From Candidatus Uabimicrobium amorphum (GTDB lineage: Bacteria; Planctomycetota; Uabimicrobiia; Uabimicrobiales; Uabimicrobiaceae): a stretch of 64,000 nucleotides of DNA. Every line of letters starts with the position of its first letter. The stretch's first letter is position 1. The notes under the pieces are model-generated. The model was not told where the DNA came from, did not search any database, and saw only the letters and a list, made by a program, of their open reading frames with translations. The stretch is taken from contig NZ_AP019860.1 in the NCBI RefSeq assembly GCF_009002475.1, positions 1,364,001-1,428,000 on the forward strand, in the 5' to 3' direction. The position numbers were made by a program, and so were the translations under genes. Positions 19,530-28,190 of the stretch are shown piece by piece.

Positions 19530-19557
19530 TAGTTACATAATTGTTATTATGTAACTA
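19530..19557. other. dif-like recombination site (11-6-11)
   Basis: The arms TAGTTACATAA (19530-19540) and TTATGTAACTA (19547-19557) are perfect inverted repeats around the 6-base centre TTGTTA. Length, 11-6-11 spacing and the inner CATAA...TTATGT match the known Xer dif layout (E. coli arms end in GCATAA and begin TTATGTTAA). It lies in the leader of the recombinase gene. An alternative is a plain operator for autoregulation. Confidence 0.55.
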
Positions 19558-19663
19558 TTGTACTTTTGAATAGATGATCTGTCAATTGTTTGCTGAAAAA
19601 TTTTTGTGGAATGACATTGATCGCGATAGAATAGATGAGATAAATTTTTTATGGAGAGAAAAA

Positions 19664-20146
19664 ATGAAAATGAACAAAAAAATTATTGTCGCGTCATCGT
19701 GTGTGATTTTATTTGCCGTTGTTTTTGTATTTTATATTTCGATAAAATTTTCTAAAAAAGATTTACGTATGATTACGTATGAAGTGACAACTTTCAAAAA
19801 AATAAAAAATGCACTCGCGAAAAAAAATGACAAGATAGAAAAACTAAAAGGAAAAAATAAAATACCCAGTGTAAAATACGAAACACAAAAAATAAAATAC
19901 ACAACGCAAGACAAAATTTTGATGGAAAAAATAATTGATGTCCTCAACGCTTCTTCGCCCGGAAGAAATCACAAATGTGCTAGCCTTGCAAAAATTACTT
20001 TGTACTACGCGAGCAAAAAAATTGTGATTGATTGTTTGTCGGGACACAACAGTGGGTATTATGAATATCGATACAACGGTTGGTTATATAAAATGAACGA
20101 AGCAAAATTTTTTGCACTACGCGATGCGATGGAAAAAAATTTTTGA
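19664..20146 (+). CDS. Small membrane-anchored protein, unknown
   Basis: About 160 residues, unrecognised. The ATG at 19664 is chosen over one at 19574 because it has GGAGAG about six bases upstream and is followed by a membrane helix (IIVASSCVILFAVVFVFYISI). The rest is Lys-rich and, from about residue 80, resembles a small alpha/beta domain with paired aromatic strands near YYEYRYNGWLYKM and two cysteines. The composition is more AT-rich than the flanking metabolic genes. It is divergent from the recombinase, with the dif-like site between them. Confidence 0.55.
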   Translation: MKMNKKIIVASSCVILFAVVFVFYISIKFSKKDLRMITYEVTTFKKIKNALAKKNDKIEKLKGKNKIPSVKYETQKIKYTTQDKILMEKIIDVLNASSPGRNHKCASLAKITLYYASKKIVIDCLSGHNSGYYEYRYNGWLYKMNEAKFFALRDAMEKNF

Positions 20147-20275
20147 CGGGATTAATAGATTAACTTTGCAATTTAATTAGATCGATTTTGTAGAAGGCTT
20201 TTTCTGTTGTTTTACTAATTTGACTCCAACTATAAGAGAGTTCATATATGAGCTTCGAAAAAGTATTATATTCTA

Positions 20276-20593
20276 TTGTTGTATAATGGTCTGTTTACTT
20301 CGTGTTACAAATGTAAAAATCAACACGATGTGGTTTTTCCTCAGGTGTTATATATCATCTTTATATGTTCATGCCTCTACAACTCAGTAATATATCGAGA
20401 AGCTGTTGGAACTTTACTATTAATATATCCTGTTATTTTTATGATAGGAATCGCGTTCATTGCGCTACTTGTTCTTGTATTTTCGGAATTTAAAGCGAAA
20501 TACCGAAATGCTTTTTTTCGTTTACATCTACTTATTATTATTTTCGATCCGAGTTCGGCATTATTGCCTATCATCTTTTTTGAAATACACTAG
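20276..20593 (+). CDS. Possible small polytopic membrane protein, start uncertain
   Basis: 105 residues starting at TTG, with two or three hydrophobic segments (VLYIIFICSCLYNSVIY, then GTLLLIYPVIFMIGIAFIALLVLV) and a charged loop. No clear ribosome site precedes the TTG. In another frame an ATG at 20248 gives MSFEKVLYSIVV and then stops next to this frame's start, so a frameshift may have split a slightly longer gene. Not recognised as a family. Confidence 0.35.
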   Translation: MLYNGLFTSCYKCKNQHDVVFPQVLYIIFICSCLYNSVIYREAVGTLLLIYPVIFMIGIAFIALLVLVFSEFKAKYRNAFFRLHLLIIIFDPSSALLPIIFFEIH

Positions 20594-20610
20594 TTTTGTA
20601 ATATAACCGT

Positions 20611-21951
20611 TTAGGGATCATTGCTAACCACATTGCAGTAAGGTAAATCGTTTCTTATTTTTTCTATTTGCTTTGTACTTAGAAGTGTACCACGTATATT
20701 TAAATGCTTTAAGTTTGTTAGGTTTTTCATCGTTGTTGGTAAATCTACAAGTGGGTTTGATTCAAGTTCCAACGAATATAGTTGTTCCATTTGCGTGATA
20801 CTATCAGGTAGGTGAGTTATATTGTTGGAGTCCAATCTTAAAGATGATAGTTTTTTACATTGGGCTATTTCTTTTGGTAACTCCGATAAACAATTATGTG
20901 CTAAGTCGATGTACGAGAGGCTTTGTAGTTGCGAAATTTTTGCAGGTAAATTTTGTAGTTGGTTGTCCTGTAAGTAAAAACTTTTTAGGGAAACTAATTG
21001 TCCAAAACTTTTAGGAAGTTCCTCCAACCTGTTAAAAGATAAGTCCAGAATTTCTAAATTTTTGAGATGAAAAATGCAGTGCGGAAAATTTTTAATTGAA
21101 TTACTCTGCACATGTAAAGATCGCAATGTTTGTAAATTTTTCATTTCATAAGGTAAACCCACCAAACGATTATGCGTCAGGGTCATTTCCTCAATGTTTA
21201 ATAGATTACCAATGTTGGAAGGCAATTCTCGCAATTGATTTGATGATACGATTAAATATTTCAAATTATGCATGTTGCCTATTTCGTTGGGTAATCGCAG
21301 TAATTGATTGTTTGATAAATCCAAATACGTCAATGAATGTAGCTCGCCTAATTCTCTTGGAATTTCTTTAAGTTGATTTGACCCTAAGGTTAGCAAGTCT
21401 AGCGACTTTAAATTTTTGAGGGAAGGCGGCAATAATTCTAGTTCATTATTATCCAAATGTAGTGAGGTTAATTTTTTTAAGTTGCCTATTTGCGATGGCA
21501 AAGTTTTTAAGTTGTTATAACTCAAATGTAACTCTCTTAAAAAGGGCATTTCAAAAATTGTCTTTGCTATTTCGGTTAAGCGACTTTGCGTTACAGCTAA
21601 AAATTCCACTTTTTTTAATGTGGCAATAGAATCTGGCATATGTGTTAGATCTAACTGATGTAGAGATAGGCTTGTTGTTTGTGGAAGTTGCTTTATGATG
21701 AGATCTAACTCTTCACCTTCCTTTACGCGACTTTCTTTCCCAAAAGATAAATTTAGTTTATTACTAAAACTACAGTTCGAAAATACAACATTGTCGATAT
21801 TACGAAAACCGACTTCATCACGAAAATTACAATTGTAGAATTCCGTTTCCCGAAAAGAGATCGGGTTTTTTATGTTGAAAGTACATCCGTAGTATTTCGC
21901 TTTCGTATAGATATTTGAGAGTTTTTTTAACTTGAATTCTAGTATTTTCAA
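20611..21951 (-). CDS. Leucine-rich repeat protein
   Basis: 446 residues. After a short N-terminal part with pentapeptide-like strands (FYNCNFRDEVGF, VFSNCSFSNKL) there are about 15 LRRs of roughly 23 residues with the pattern LPxxIGxLxxLxxLxLxxNxL. No signal peptide or membrane segment is seen, so it is probably cytosolic. LRR arrays bind other proteins; the partner is unknown. It is monocistronic in the AT-rich accessory patch, followed upstream by about 220 bases of A/T-rich non-coding DNA. Long LRR proteins of this kind are frequent in bacteria with large, eukaryote-like signalling repertoires. Confidence 0.88.
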   Translation of the reverse strand: MKILEFKLKKLSNIYTKAKYYGCTFNIKNPISFRETEFYNCNFRDEVGFRNIDNVVFSNCSFSNKLNLSFGKESRVKEGEELDLIIKQLPQTTSLSLHQLDLTHMPDSIATLKKVEFLAVTQSRLTEIAKTIFEMPFLRELHLSYNNLKTLPSQIGNLKKLTSLHLDNNELELLPPSLKNLKSLDLLTLGSNQLKEIPRELGELHSLTYLDLSNNQLLRLPNEIGNMHNLKYLIVSSNQLRELPSNIGNLLNIEEMTLTHNRLVGLPYEMKNLQTLRSLHVQSNSIKNFPHCIFHLKNLEILDLSFNRLEELPKSFGQLVSLKSFYLQDNQLQNLPAKISQLQSLSYIDLAHNCLSELPKEIAQCKKLSSLRLDSNNITHLPDSITQMEQLYSLELESNPLVDLPTTMKNLTNLKHLNIRGTLLSTKQIEKIRNDLPYCNVVSNDP

Positions 21952-22171
21952 TTAAATCTCCCCATAACGCAGACCCTGTGTTAAGCAAGGAACAAACGCG
22001 AAAGTTTTTCGTAGAAAACGCAAGTTATATGTTTCTCGTTATTTTGTTAAAAACATAAAAAACAAAAATATCATGTTTTGTTATGATTTTATATTAAATA
22101 TAAATTTAAATTAATTTACATTTATATTATAACTTAATGTTATTTTTGTTTTTTATTTAAACGTTGATTTT

Positions 22172-23245
22172 CTAGAAATTTCTCATTGCGTAAAGTAGCT
22201 CTCTTTTTTCTCCCTCAATATGCTTTAAATGCATATCTACAACAATTGCATCGTGAAAAAATGGTTGAATATGCGTACGTACTTTATCCGCCCATTCGAT
22301 CACAACAATGTTGGGTGGGTTGAACATCTGTTCACAGCGTAAATCGTCCATTTCTTTGGCATCAAACATGCGATAGGTATCTATGTGATACAAACGCCCT
22401 TCGGATTGCGGAAGTTTATGTTCGCGACATAGTATAAATGTAGGCGAGGACACGGCTCCTTCTACATTAAGATGCTTGGATAATGTGCGGGTAAAAAAAG
22501 TTTTTCCTGTACCAAGATCGCCTTGCAAAAGAAAAACGATTAAATTTTTCCCGACATATTCATTGATTTTGTCAAAAATTTCTTTTGCAAAATTCTCCGT
22601 ATCTTTTTCGCAAGAAAGAGTAAGTTGTGAAAAGTTTTTGAAGTCAAAATTGCTGCGGCGCAATACCTTTAAGTCTTCGACTGTCGTATCGGTAACAATA
22701 CTCGGTTTTCTTTTGGGAAGTTGTCCAGCATCAATGATGAGACCAATGAGACTTTGTTGTTTTTGCGAAGTGTTTTGCAGTATATCGTCTATTTTGTACG
22801 GAGTCTTTTTGTAAGACGCATTGGCAGACGTTGCGGTGATTGGTTTACCAAAGCTTTGTGCTATATCGCGTACTAGTTTATAATCGGGTATACGTATTCC
22901 CAAAGTTCCATTTGCGGCCTGTACATGATTGGCGACCTTATTTTTTCCACGCGAAATGACGGTGATTGGCCCTGGTAAATATAAGTTGTAGAGATTTATT
23001 GCGGTATTGTTTAATTCCACATACTCTTCCGCCATTTCTCGGTGGGGAACAGCGACCGATAGCGCTTTGTCTGCACGTTTACTCTTGTATGCAAGTACTT
23101 TGTCCACCGCTTGCTGATTCGTTGCGTCAACCCCCACACCATAGCATGTTTCTGTGGGATAGATCACAATATTACCTGCTTTTAATGTTGCAACAGCTTT
23201 TGCAACAACTTCTTCATAATTGTCTTGTAGTTTTATTATATCCAT
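22172..23245 (-). CDS. TsaC(Sua5/YrdC)-TsaE fusion, t6A tRNA modification
   Basis: 357 residues from the ATG at 23245; the frame extends 40 codons further but that extension lacks family similarity. Residues 1-195 are a YrdC/TsaC domain: IVIYPTETCYGVGVDA, KSKRADKALSVAV and TATSANAS. TsaC makes threonylcarbamoyl-AMP from threonine, bicarbonate and ATP. Residues about 210-350 are TsaE: Walker A GDLGTGKTFFTR, SSPTF, YHIDTYRM and VVIEWADKV. TsaE is the ATPase that serves the TsaB-TsaD transferase. Both act in making t6A at position 37 of ANN-decoding tRNAs. Having the first enzyme and the ATPase in one chain is unusual. No other tsa gene is in the window. Confidence 0.9.
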   Translation of the reverse strand: MDIIKLQDNYEEVVAKAVATLKAGNIVIYPTETCYGVGVDATNQQAVDKVLAYKSKRADKALSVAVPHREMAEEYVELNNTAINLYNLYLPGPITVISRGKNKVANHVQAANGTLGIRIPDYKLVRDIAQSFGKPITATSANASYKKTPYKIDDILQNTSQKQQSLIGLIIDAGQLPKRKPSIVTDTTVEDLKVLRRSNFDFKNFSQLTLSCEKDTENFAKEIFDKINEYVGKNLIVFLLQGDLGTGKTFFTRTLSKHLNVEGAVSSPTFILCREHKLPQSEGRLYHIDTYRMFDAKEMDDLRCEQMFNPPNIVVIEWADKVRTHIQPFFHDAIVVDMHLKHIEGEKRELLYAMRNF

Positions 23246-23482
23246 GATTAAAATTCTCGATTTAAAACGATTTGAAATTGCTATTTGCAAAAATTTTATT
23301 GCAATACCTGTTTTTTTTCCAGTACAATAAAACGCTGTAAAATTATATTCAATACTAGATTCCAAATATCAAAAAATAGAGCTAAAAAGTATATTTTCAC
23401 ATACTAATATCTTATATGTGAAACCACGATAAAAACCAAAAACAAAATGTATTGTGGCGTGTCATCAATTTTCCAACTCTAG

Positions 23483-23488
23483 TATAAT
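23483..23488 (+). promoter_or_regulatory. Candidate -10 box for the kinase-TPR gene
   Basis: TATAAT within AGTATAATAGAA, about 50 bases before the ATG at 23538. No clear -35 box at 17 bases, so this is only a partial promoter. The rest of 23246-23537 is AT-rich with no other feature seen. Confidence 0.4.
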
Positions 23489-23537
23489 AGAACGCCTGGA
23501 GTCAAAAAATAATAACTTTCTTTGATAGAAATGAGCT

Positions 23538-26192
23538 ATGGAACAAGCATATTTAACACAAGAAGATATTGTATTTCTAGGGACTTTACTGCAACAGTCA
23601 AAGTCGAAAAACGTGATCACTGCGTATACTAAAATCTTGATCGAAGCTCGCAAAAATGGCGTAAAAGATAAAGCGCAAAAGGTATTGTGTAATGAAGATT
23701 TAAAGCTTTCTCATACTTCAATGAGCACATTTACACTTGCAGGAAATTCGCTCCTGACTGAAGGTGTTATTTCTATCGACAATATTCCACAACATCAACA
23801 AGACTACTTTCGTTTGAATAATGATCAAAAGCAAGCTGCCATATTTGGTATGGTTGCGATGAAAGAAGGTATGTTTAATTTACAACAGGTGAATCAAATT
23901 CTTGCAAAATGGTCAAAGGAGTACACTCAGACACAATGCCATATTGCAAAATTTGCCGTGGAAAACCGTTTTATCGAGGGCAATGTACTACAAACACTTT
24001 TCAAAAAAGCAGGAGAAATAGAAGAAGGTCTCGGGCGAGTCCAGTTTCGCGAGGGTGTCTTACAGGTCGGAGCTAGTGTGCCTAAAAACTTCGGGCGTTA
24101 CGAAATAGAACAAGAAATTGCCCGTGGTGGAATGGGTATCGTATACAAGGCTTATGACCCATCTTTTCAACGTACAGTTGCTCTTAAAGTATTAATTCGT
24201 GGAGAAGGGTCATCGCAACTAGATGTTGCCCGTTTTGAAAGAGAAGCGCGGTCGGTATACAAGATTCAGCATGAACACATCATACCTGTATACGATTTAG
24301 GTAGTGAAAATGGCATGCCGTATTTTGCCATGAAATTTGTGAGTGGGCATGGCTTGGATCGTGAGAAAGTCCCTATGCACTATCGCAAGGCGATCAAACT
24401 ATTAACTCCCATAGCAAACGCACTCCACACAGCTCACCAGACTGGCATTATACACCGTGATATCAAGCCTGCGAATATAATGATTGATAACGAGGGAAAG
24501 CCATGGCTAACGGACTTCGGCTTAGCGAAAGACAAAGAGGGAATTCAAGAACTCACCCAGGCAGGAAGTTTTATGGGGACACCCGCCTACATGGCCCCCG
24601 AGCAAATAGATCATCCGGAATCGGTAGATGCCAAGTGTGATATATATGCTTTAGGTGTTGTCTTTTATCTTCTGATTGTGGGAAAGCCCCCTTATGATGC
24701 AAATACATTTCCGGCACTCTTAAGAAAAATATCGGAAGGAAAAGCCAAGCCCCCACATCTCGTACGCAAAGAAATTCCAGAAGAAATTTCGCGCATTTGT
24801 ATGCGGGCGATTGCAAAAAAGAAAAAGGATCGTTACTCTAGTGCACAACGTTTTGCCAAAGATTTAGAAAACGCTGCTGGAAAAGCAAAACCTTCCAGGG
24901 CTTCGGGCGCCACCTCACGAAGTAGCGTTCCCAAAAAGGCAAGAAAAAAAGCGGGAAGGCGTCGTGGGCAATCAAAAAACACCAATGTGATTATCACCGT
25001 TGCCTCTATCTTTGTCATGATACTCTTTTTAGTGATATTTGCGTCATCATCATCGTCATCTTCTGAAGATAATACTTACGAAAATGAATTTGAATACACA
25101 CAAGAGAACAACCGAAAAAAAGATAAAACACCGAAAAAATGGGAAAACGACGCAGACAAGAATCAAAACACAAATAAACAAGCGAATACAGATAAGAATA
25201 AAAACACAAATAAACAAGCGAATACAGACAACAATCAAAACTCCAATAAACAAAATGCCAACAATAATCCTAAAGTCTTGCCAAGAACCAAAATGTCTCC
25301 TGCTGAATTAGGACAAAAGTTGCAACAAGTCACCGTTTATGTTCGGCAGAAAAATTATGCTCTTGCCGAAAAATATGTGGATCAAATCTTAAAAGATTTT
25401 CCAAAAAATTCACAGGCGAACTATGAGAAAAGTGTCATTTTAGTTCACAAAAAACAATATAGTGAAGCGTTGAAGCATGTAGACATAGCTCTGAATATTC
25501 CTTCTCCTCCTGCAGGAGTCATTAGCTACAAAGGCCACATACTGAAAATGCTAAACCGTTTTCAAGAAGCGGCGCAATTTTATACAAAAGCTATCAATAA
25601 ACGCAAATGCTTTCATTGCTACAACGAGAGAGCTCTTATTTATGCACAACATTTACATGAATATGACAAAGCTTTGGCCGATTTATCTTTAATTATAGAT
25701 GAAAAACCCAACGATAGAGTATCATTTACCAATGTAGGGCGTGTGTTAGAGCAAATGGGAGATCCCTATAAATCCATTACATTTTTTACGAACCATATAA
25801 AAAAATATCCACAAAGTGCACATGCTCATTTTGAACGAGGCTGGGTACATTTGAGTCTTTTAAAGAATTTCGATAAAGCGTTGAAAGATTTTGAAAAGGT
25901 AGTAAAAATAAACCCTGGGTATGTGGAAGCGCAGTTTCATATTGGGCAAATTTCTTTGAGAAATGGCGACCATAAAAAAGCGCTAAAGATAGCGAAGGAA
26001 GTGTCTAAAAAAGACCCACGTTTCTTTGCTGCTCATGCATTAAAGGGAGATTGTTATATAATTATGAACCAAAAAAAGAGAGCGATAAAAAGCTGGAAAA
26101 AGGCGATTGGTTTATTGCAGTTTGCCCCTCCACCAATTCGAGGACAGGTTCGTGCTGATCTTGAAAATAAAATAAGACGTGCGGGGAAATAG
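23538..26192 (+). CDS. Ser/Thr protein kinase with TPR sensor-like C-terminus
   Basis: 884 residues. Residues 1-180 are a helical N-terminal region with no named domain. The kinase spans about 187-450 with glycine loop ARGGMGIVYKA, K217, HRD at 306-308, DFG at 326-328 and MAPE, so it should be active. A basic Ser/Arg/Lys linker leads to one membrane helix (about 483-503). Outside the membrane a low-complexity Asn/Lys/Thr stretch built from three 12-residue units precedes about seven TPRs to the end. The layout suggests a receptor kinase with an external TPR scaffold. Single gene, facing cdd through a shared terminator. Confidence 0.93.
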   Translation: MEQAYLTQEDIVFLGTLLQQSKSKNVITAYTKILIEARKNGVKDKAQKVLCNEDLKLSHTSMSTFTLAGNSLLTEGVISIDNIPQHQQDYFRLNNDQKQAAIFGMVAMKEGMFNLQQVNQILAKWSKEYTQTQCHIAKFAVENRFIEGNVLQTLFKKAGEIEEGLGRVQFREGVLQVGASVPKNFGRYEIEQEIARGGMGIVYKAYDPSFQRTVALKVLIRGEGSSQLDVARFEREARSVYKIQHEHIIPVYDLGSENGMPYFAMKFVSGHGLDREKVPMHYRKAIKLLTPIANALHTAHQTGIIHRDIKPANIMIDNEGKPWLTDFGLAKDKEGIQELTQAGSFMGTPAYMAPEQIDHPESVDAKCDIYALGVVFYLLIVGKPPYDANTFPALLRKISEGKAKPPHLVRKEIPEEISRICMRAIAKKKKDRYSSAQRFAKDLENAAGKAKPSRASGATSRSSVPKKARKKAGRRRGQSKNTNVIITVASIFVMILFLVIFASSSSSSSEDNTYENEFEYTQENNRKKDKTPKKWENDADKNQNTNKQANTDKNKNTNKQANTDNNQNSNKQNANNNPKVLPRTKMSPAELGQKLQQVTVYVRQKNYALAEKYVDQILKDFPKNSQANYEKSVILVHKKQYSEALKHVDIALNIPSPPAGVISYKGHILKMLNRFQEAAQFYTKAINKRKCFHCYNERALIYAQHLHEYDKALADLSLIIDEKPNDRVSFTNVGRVLEQMGDPYKSITFFTNHIKKYPQSAHAHFERGWVHLSLLKNFDKALKDFEKVVKINPGYVEAQFHIGQISLRNGDHKKALKIAKEVSKKDPRFFAAHALKGDCYIIMNQKKRAIKSWKKAIGLLQFAPPPIRGQVRADLENKIRRAGK
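25155..25262 (+). repeat. Three in-frame 36-bp tandem repeats in the kinase linker
   Basis: Three adjacent 36-base units (25155-25190, 25191-25226, 25227-25262), encoding DKNQNTNKQANT, DKNKNTNKQANT and the more diverged DNNQNSNKQNAN. The first two are nearly identical at the DNA level, which points to recent expansion of an extracytoplasmic spacer. Confidence 0.75.
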
Positions 26193-26199
26193 AAAAAGT

Positions 26200-26230
26200 A
26201 AAAGTCTTTAGACTTGTTCTAAAGACTTTT
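26200..26230. terminator. Bidirectional terminator between kinase-TPR gene and cdd
   Basis: Perfect 13-bp stem AAAAGTCTTTAGA/TCTAAAGACTTTT with a 5-base loop, A-run on one side and T-run on the other. The cdd stop codon lies inside the hairpin, so it serves both convergent genes. Confidence 0.85.
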
Positions 26231-26623
26231 CGCATCAAAAGATCGCGGGAGAAGTTCATTTAGGGGTGTAATTTCCACTTTCATTCTTCCACGGATATTC
26301 ACCATAATAATATCCATATCATTACAAAATTCGTTTAGGACCTGACGACACGCACCACATGGGGTACAAGGTTGAGGAGAGTTTACGACCACAGCTATCG
26401 CGCTAAATTTACTCTTTCCCATTGCCACAGCATTAAAAATCGCATTTCTTTCCGCGCAGCAGGTCAAACCAAAAGAAGCATTTTCTACATTACAACCTAC
26501 ATAAACTTCACCATCTTGGCATAAAATAGCCGCTCCAACTTTAAATTTAGAGTACGGAGCATAAGAGTTTTTTCGCACTTCTTTTGCGGCTTCGATTAGA
26601 TTTTGATATTTTTGTATTTCCAT
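26219..26623 (-). CDS. cdd: Cytidine deaminase
   Basis: 134 residues, the normal length of the homotetrameric enzyme. Motifs: APYSKFKVGAA at the substrate site, the catalytic CCAERNA (zinc ligand C and proton-shuttle E) and PCGACRQ with the other two zinc cysteines. It deaminates cytidine and deoxycytidine to uridine forms in pyrimidine salvage. Single gene on the minus strand; its 3' end is embedded in the shared terminator. Confidence 0.95.
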   Translation of the reverse strand: MEIQKYQNLIEAAKEVRKNSYAPYSKFKVGAAILCQDGEVYVGCNVENASFGLTCCAERNAIFNAVAMGKSKFSAIAVVVNSPQPCTPCGACRQVLNEFCNDMDIIMVNIRGRMKVEITPLNELLPRSFDAKSL

Positions 26624-26743
26624 ATTAGCATTTCATATTTAGGTTAAATTAGTAAAAAGGGAAAAGATTTATATTCTACAATAAGATATTATGAAAAATC
26701 AAGTTATTTAATTTTTTTATAGAACTGTATTTTAGAGAAAAAA

Positions 26744-28165
26744 ATGACCGATAAATTATTTTCACAAGCGTTTTCTCCAGAAGCCTTTACTGATAACACC
26801 AACAAAATAGTTCTTATATTGCAGGAACACTTAAAATCCATGCATCGTGCGGACAAAAAAGTGTTAGAAACAACAGATTGGGAGTCGATTCTCGATCGTT
26901 GTTCGCAAATGGATCGTCGTTTTACCAATAGCTGGGATACTTTTCTTCGTGAAGTGGTGGAACATTCTCAGCATTTGCACCATCCCCACTACATTGGGCA
27001 TCAAGTCGCTGTTCCTTTGCCAATGGCCGCCGCCGTTGATCTATTGAGTTCTTTTTTGAATAACAGTACTGCGATTGTTGAGATGGGACCCATGCATACC
27101 GCAGTTGAAGTGCGGATTATTGAATGGATGGCAAAAAAAATAGGTTATGGCAATGCCGGTGGGTTCATCACCGCCGGTGGATCTTTAGGTAACTTGATGG
27201 CTCTTCTCGCTGCTAGGCAAATCAAGGCGGGTTATGATGTTTGGAATGAAGGAGTGCAAGAACCGTTATCAGTGCTTGTTTCTAGTGAAGCTCATTATTG
27301 TGTTAAACGCGCAACGCAAATTATGGGACTAGGACAAGACGGTGCTATTCCCATTGTTAGCAATGAAAAATTTCAAATTACGCGTAAAGCTCTTGAGACT
27401 GCCTACCAAGAAGCCCTAAAAAAATATCGAAAGGTGATCGCGGTCGTGGGAAGTTGTTGTAATACAGGACCAGGTACTTTTGAAGATTTACAGATGATCG
27501 CTGATTTCTGCGAGGAACATGATTTGTGGTTTCATGTTGATGGTGCCCATGGAGCCCCTGTTGTTTTGTCCAAAAAATACCAACACCTAGCACAGCAAAT
27601 ACACCGCGCCGATTCTGTTGTTTGGGATCTACATAAAATGATGATGATGCCGAGTTTGTGTACGGGTGTTATCTTTCGCGACAAAAGAAACTCTCACTTT
27701 GCTCTAAAGCAACACGCACCATACTTATATTCTGAAGATAGTGATGAGCAGGATTGGCACGCCATCAGTCGACGTACCATGGAGTGTACAAAACCCTCTA
27801 TGGGGCTCAAGGCGTATTTTTGTTTACGTCACTATGGAGAAGAATTTTTTGCAAAGTACATAGAATATACCTTCGAAATGGCACAACATTTGGCAAATTT
27901 GATTGAGAAAAATCCTAACTTCACGTTAGCGGTATTTCCCCAAGGCAATATCGTGTGTTTTCGCTTCGTTCCCGAAGAGTTCTCTGGTGATCTCGATCAA
28001 CTACAACGCGATATTTGCAAAAATGTTATGCAAAGCGGAGTTTTCTATATTGTGAGCACCACCTTAAAAAATAAAGTATACCTTCGTACAACCATCATGA
28101 ATCCATTTACAAAAGAAGAAACGTTACAAGATTTACTAAGTCACATACAAAAAATAGCTCTTTAA
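26744..28165 (+). CDS. PLP-dependent group II decarboxylase (diaminobutyrate/aromatic type)
   Basis: 473 residues. The N-terminal HHPHYIGHQ and the region PMAAAVDLLSSFLNNS are typical of the group II family, with GGFITAGGSLGNLMALLAAR as the cofactor-phosphate site, HVDGAHGAP as the aspartate that pairs with the pyridine nitrogen and WDLHKMMMMP containing the Schiff-base lysine. Members decarboxylate L-2,4-diaminobutyrate, glutamate, cysteine sulfinate or aromatic amino acids. The form is closest to diaminobutyrate decarboxylase as far as I can judge, but substrate is not fixed by the motifs. First gene of a four-gene set running to 31401. Confidence 0.85.
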   Translation: MTDKLFSQAFSPEAFTDNTNKIVLILQEHLKSMHRADKKVLETTDWESILDRCSQMDRRFTNSWDTFLREVVEHSQHLHHPHYIGHQVAVPLPMAAAVDLLSSFLNNSTAIVEMGPMHTAVEVRIIEWMAKKIGYGNAGGFITAGGSLGNLMALLAARQIKAGYDVWNEGVQEPLSVLVSSEAHYCVKRATQIMGLGQDGAIPIVSNEKFQITRKALETAYQEALKKYRKVIAVVGSCCNTGPGTFEDLQMIADFCEEHDLWFHVDGAHGAPVVLSKKYQHLAQQIHRADSVVWDLHKMMMMPSLCTGVIFRDKRNSHFALKQHAPYLYSEDSDEQDWHAISRRTMECTKPSMGLKAYFCLRHYGEEFFAKYIEYTFEMAQHLANLIEKNPNFTLAVFPQGNIVCFRFVPEEFSGDLDQLQRDICKNVMQSGVFYIVSTTLKNKVYLRTTIMNPFTKEETLQDLLSHIQKIAL

Positions 28166-28190
28166 ATATTTTTCATAGATAGGAAAATTT

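Noticed and set aside
23246..23365. Longer start for TsaC-TsaE
   Set aside because: The 40 extra codons show no family match and the internal ATG is followed directly by the TsaC domain start.
25015..25253. Minus-strand ORFs rich in Cys/Phe/Val across the kinase linker
   Set aside because: They are shadows of the Asn/Lys-rich tandem repeat on the plus strand.
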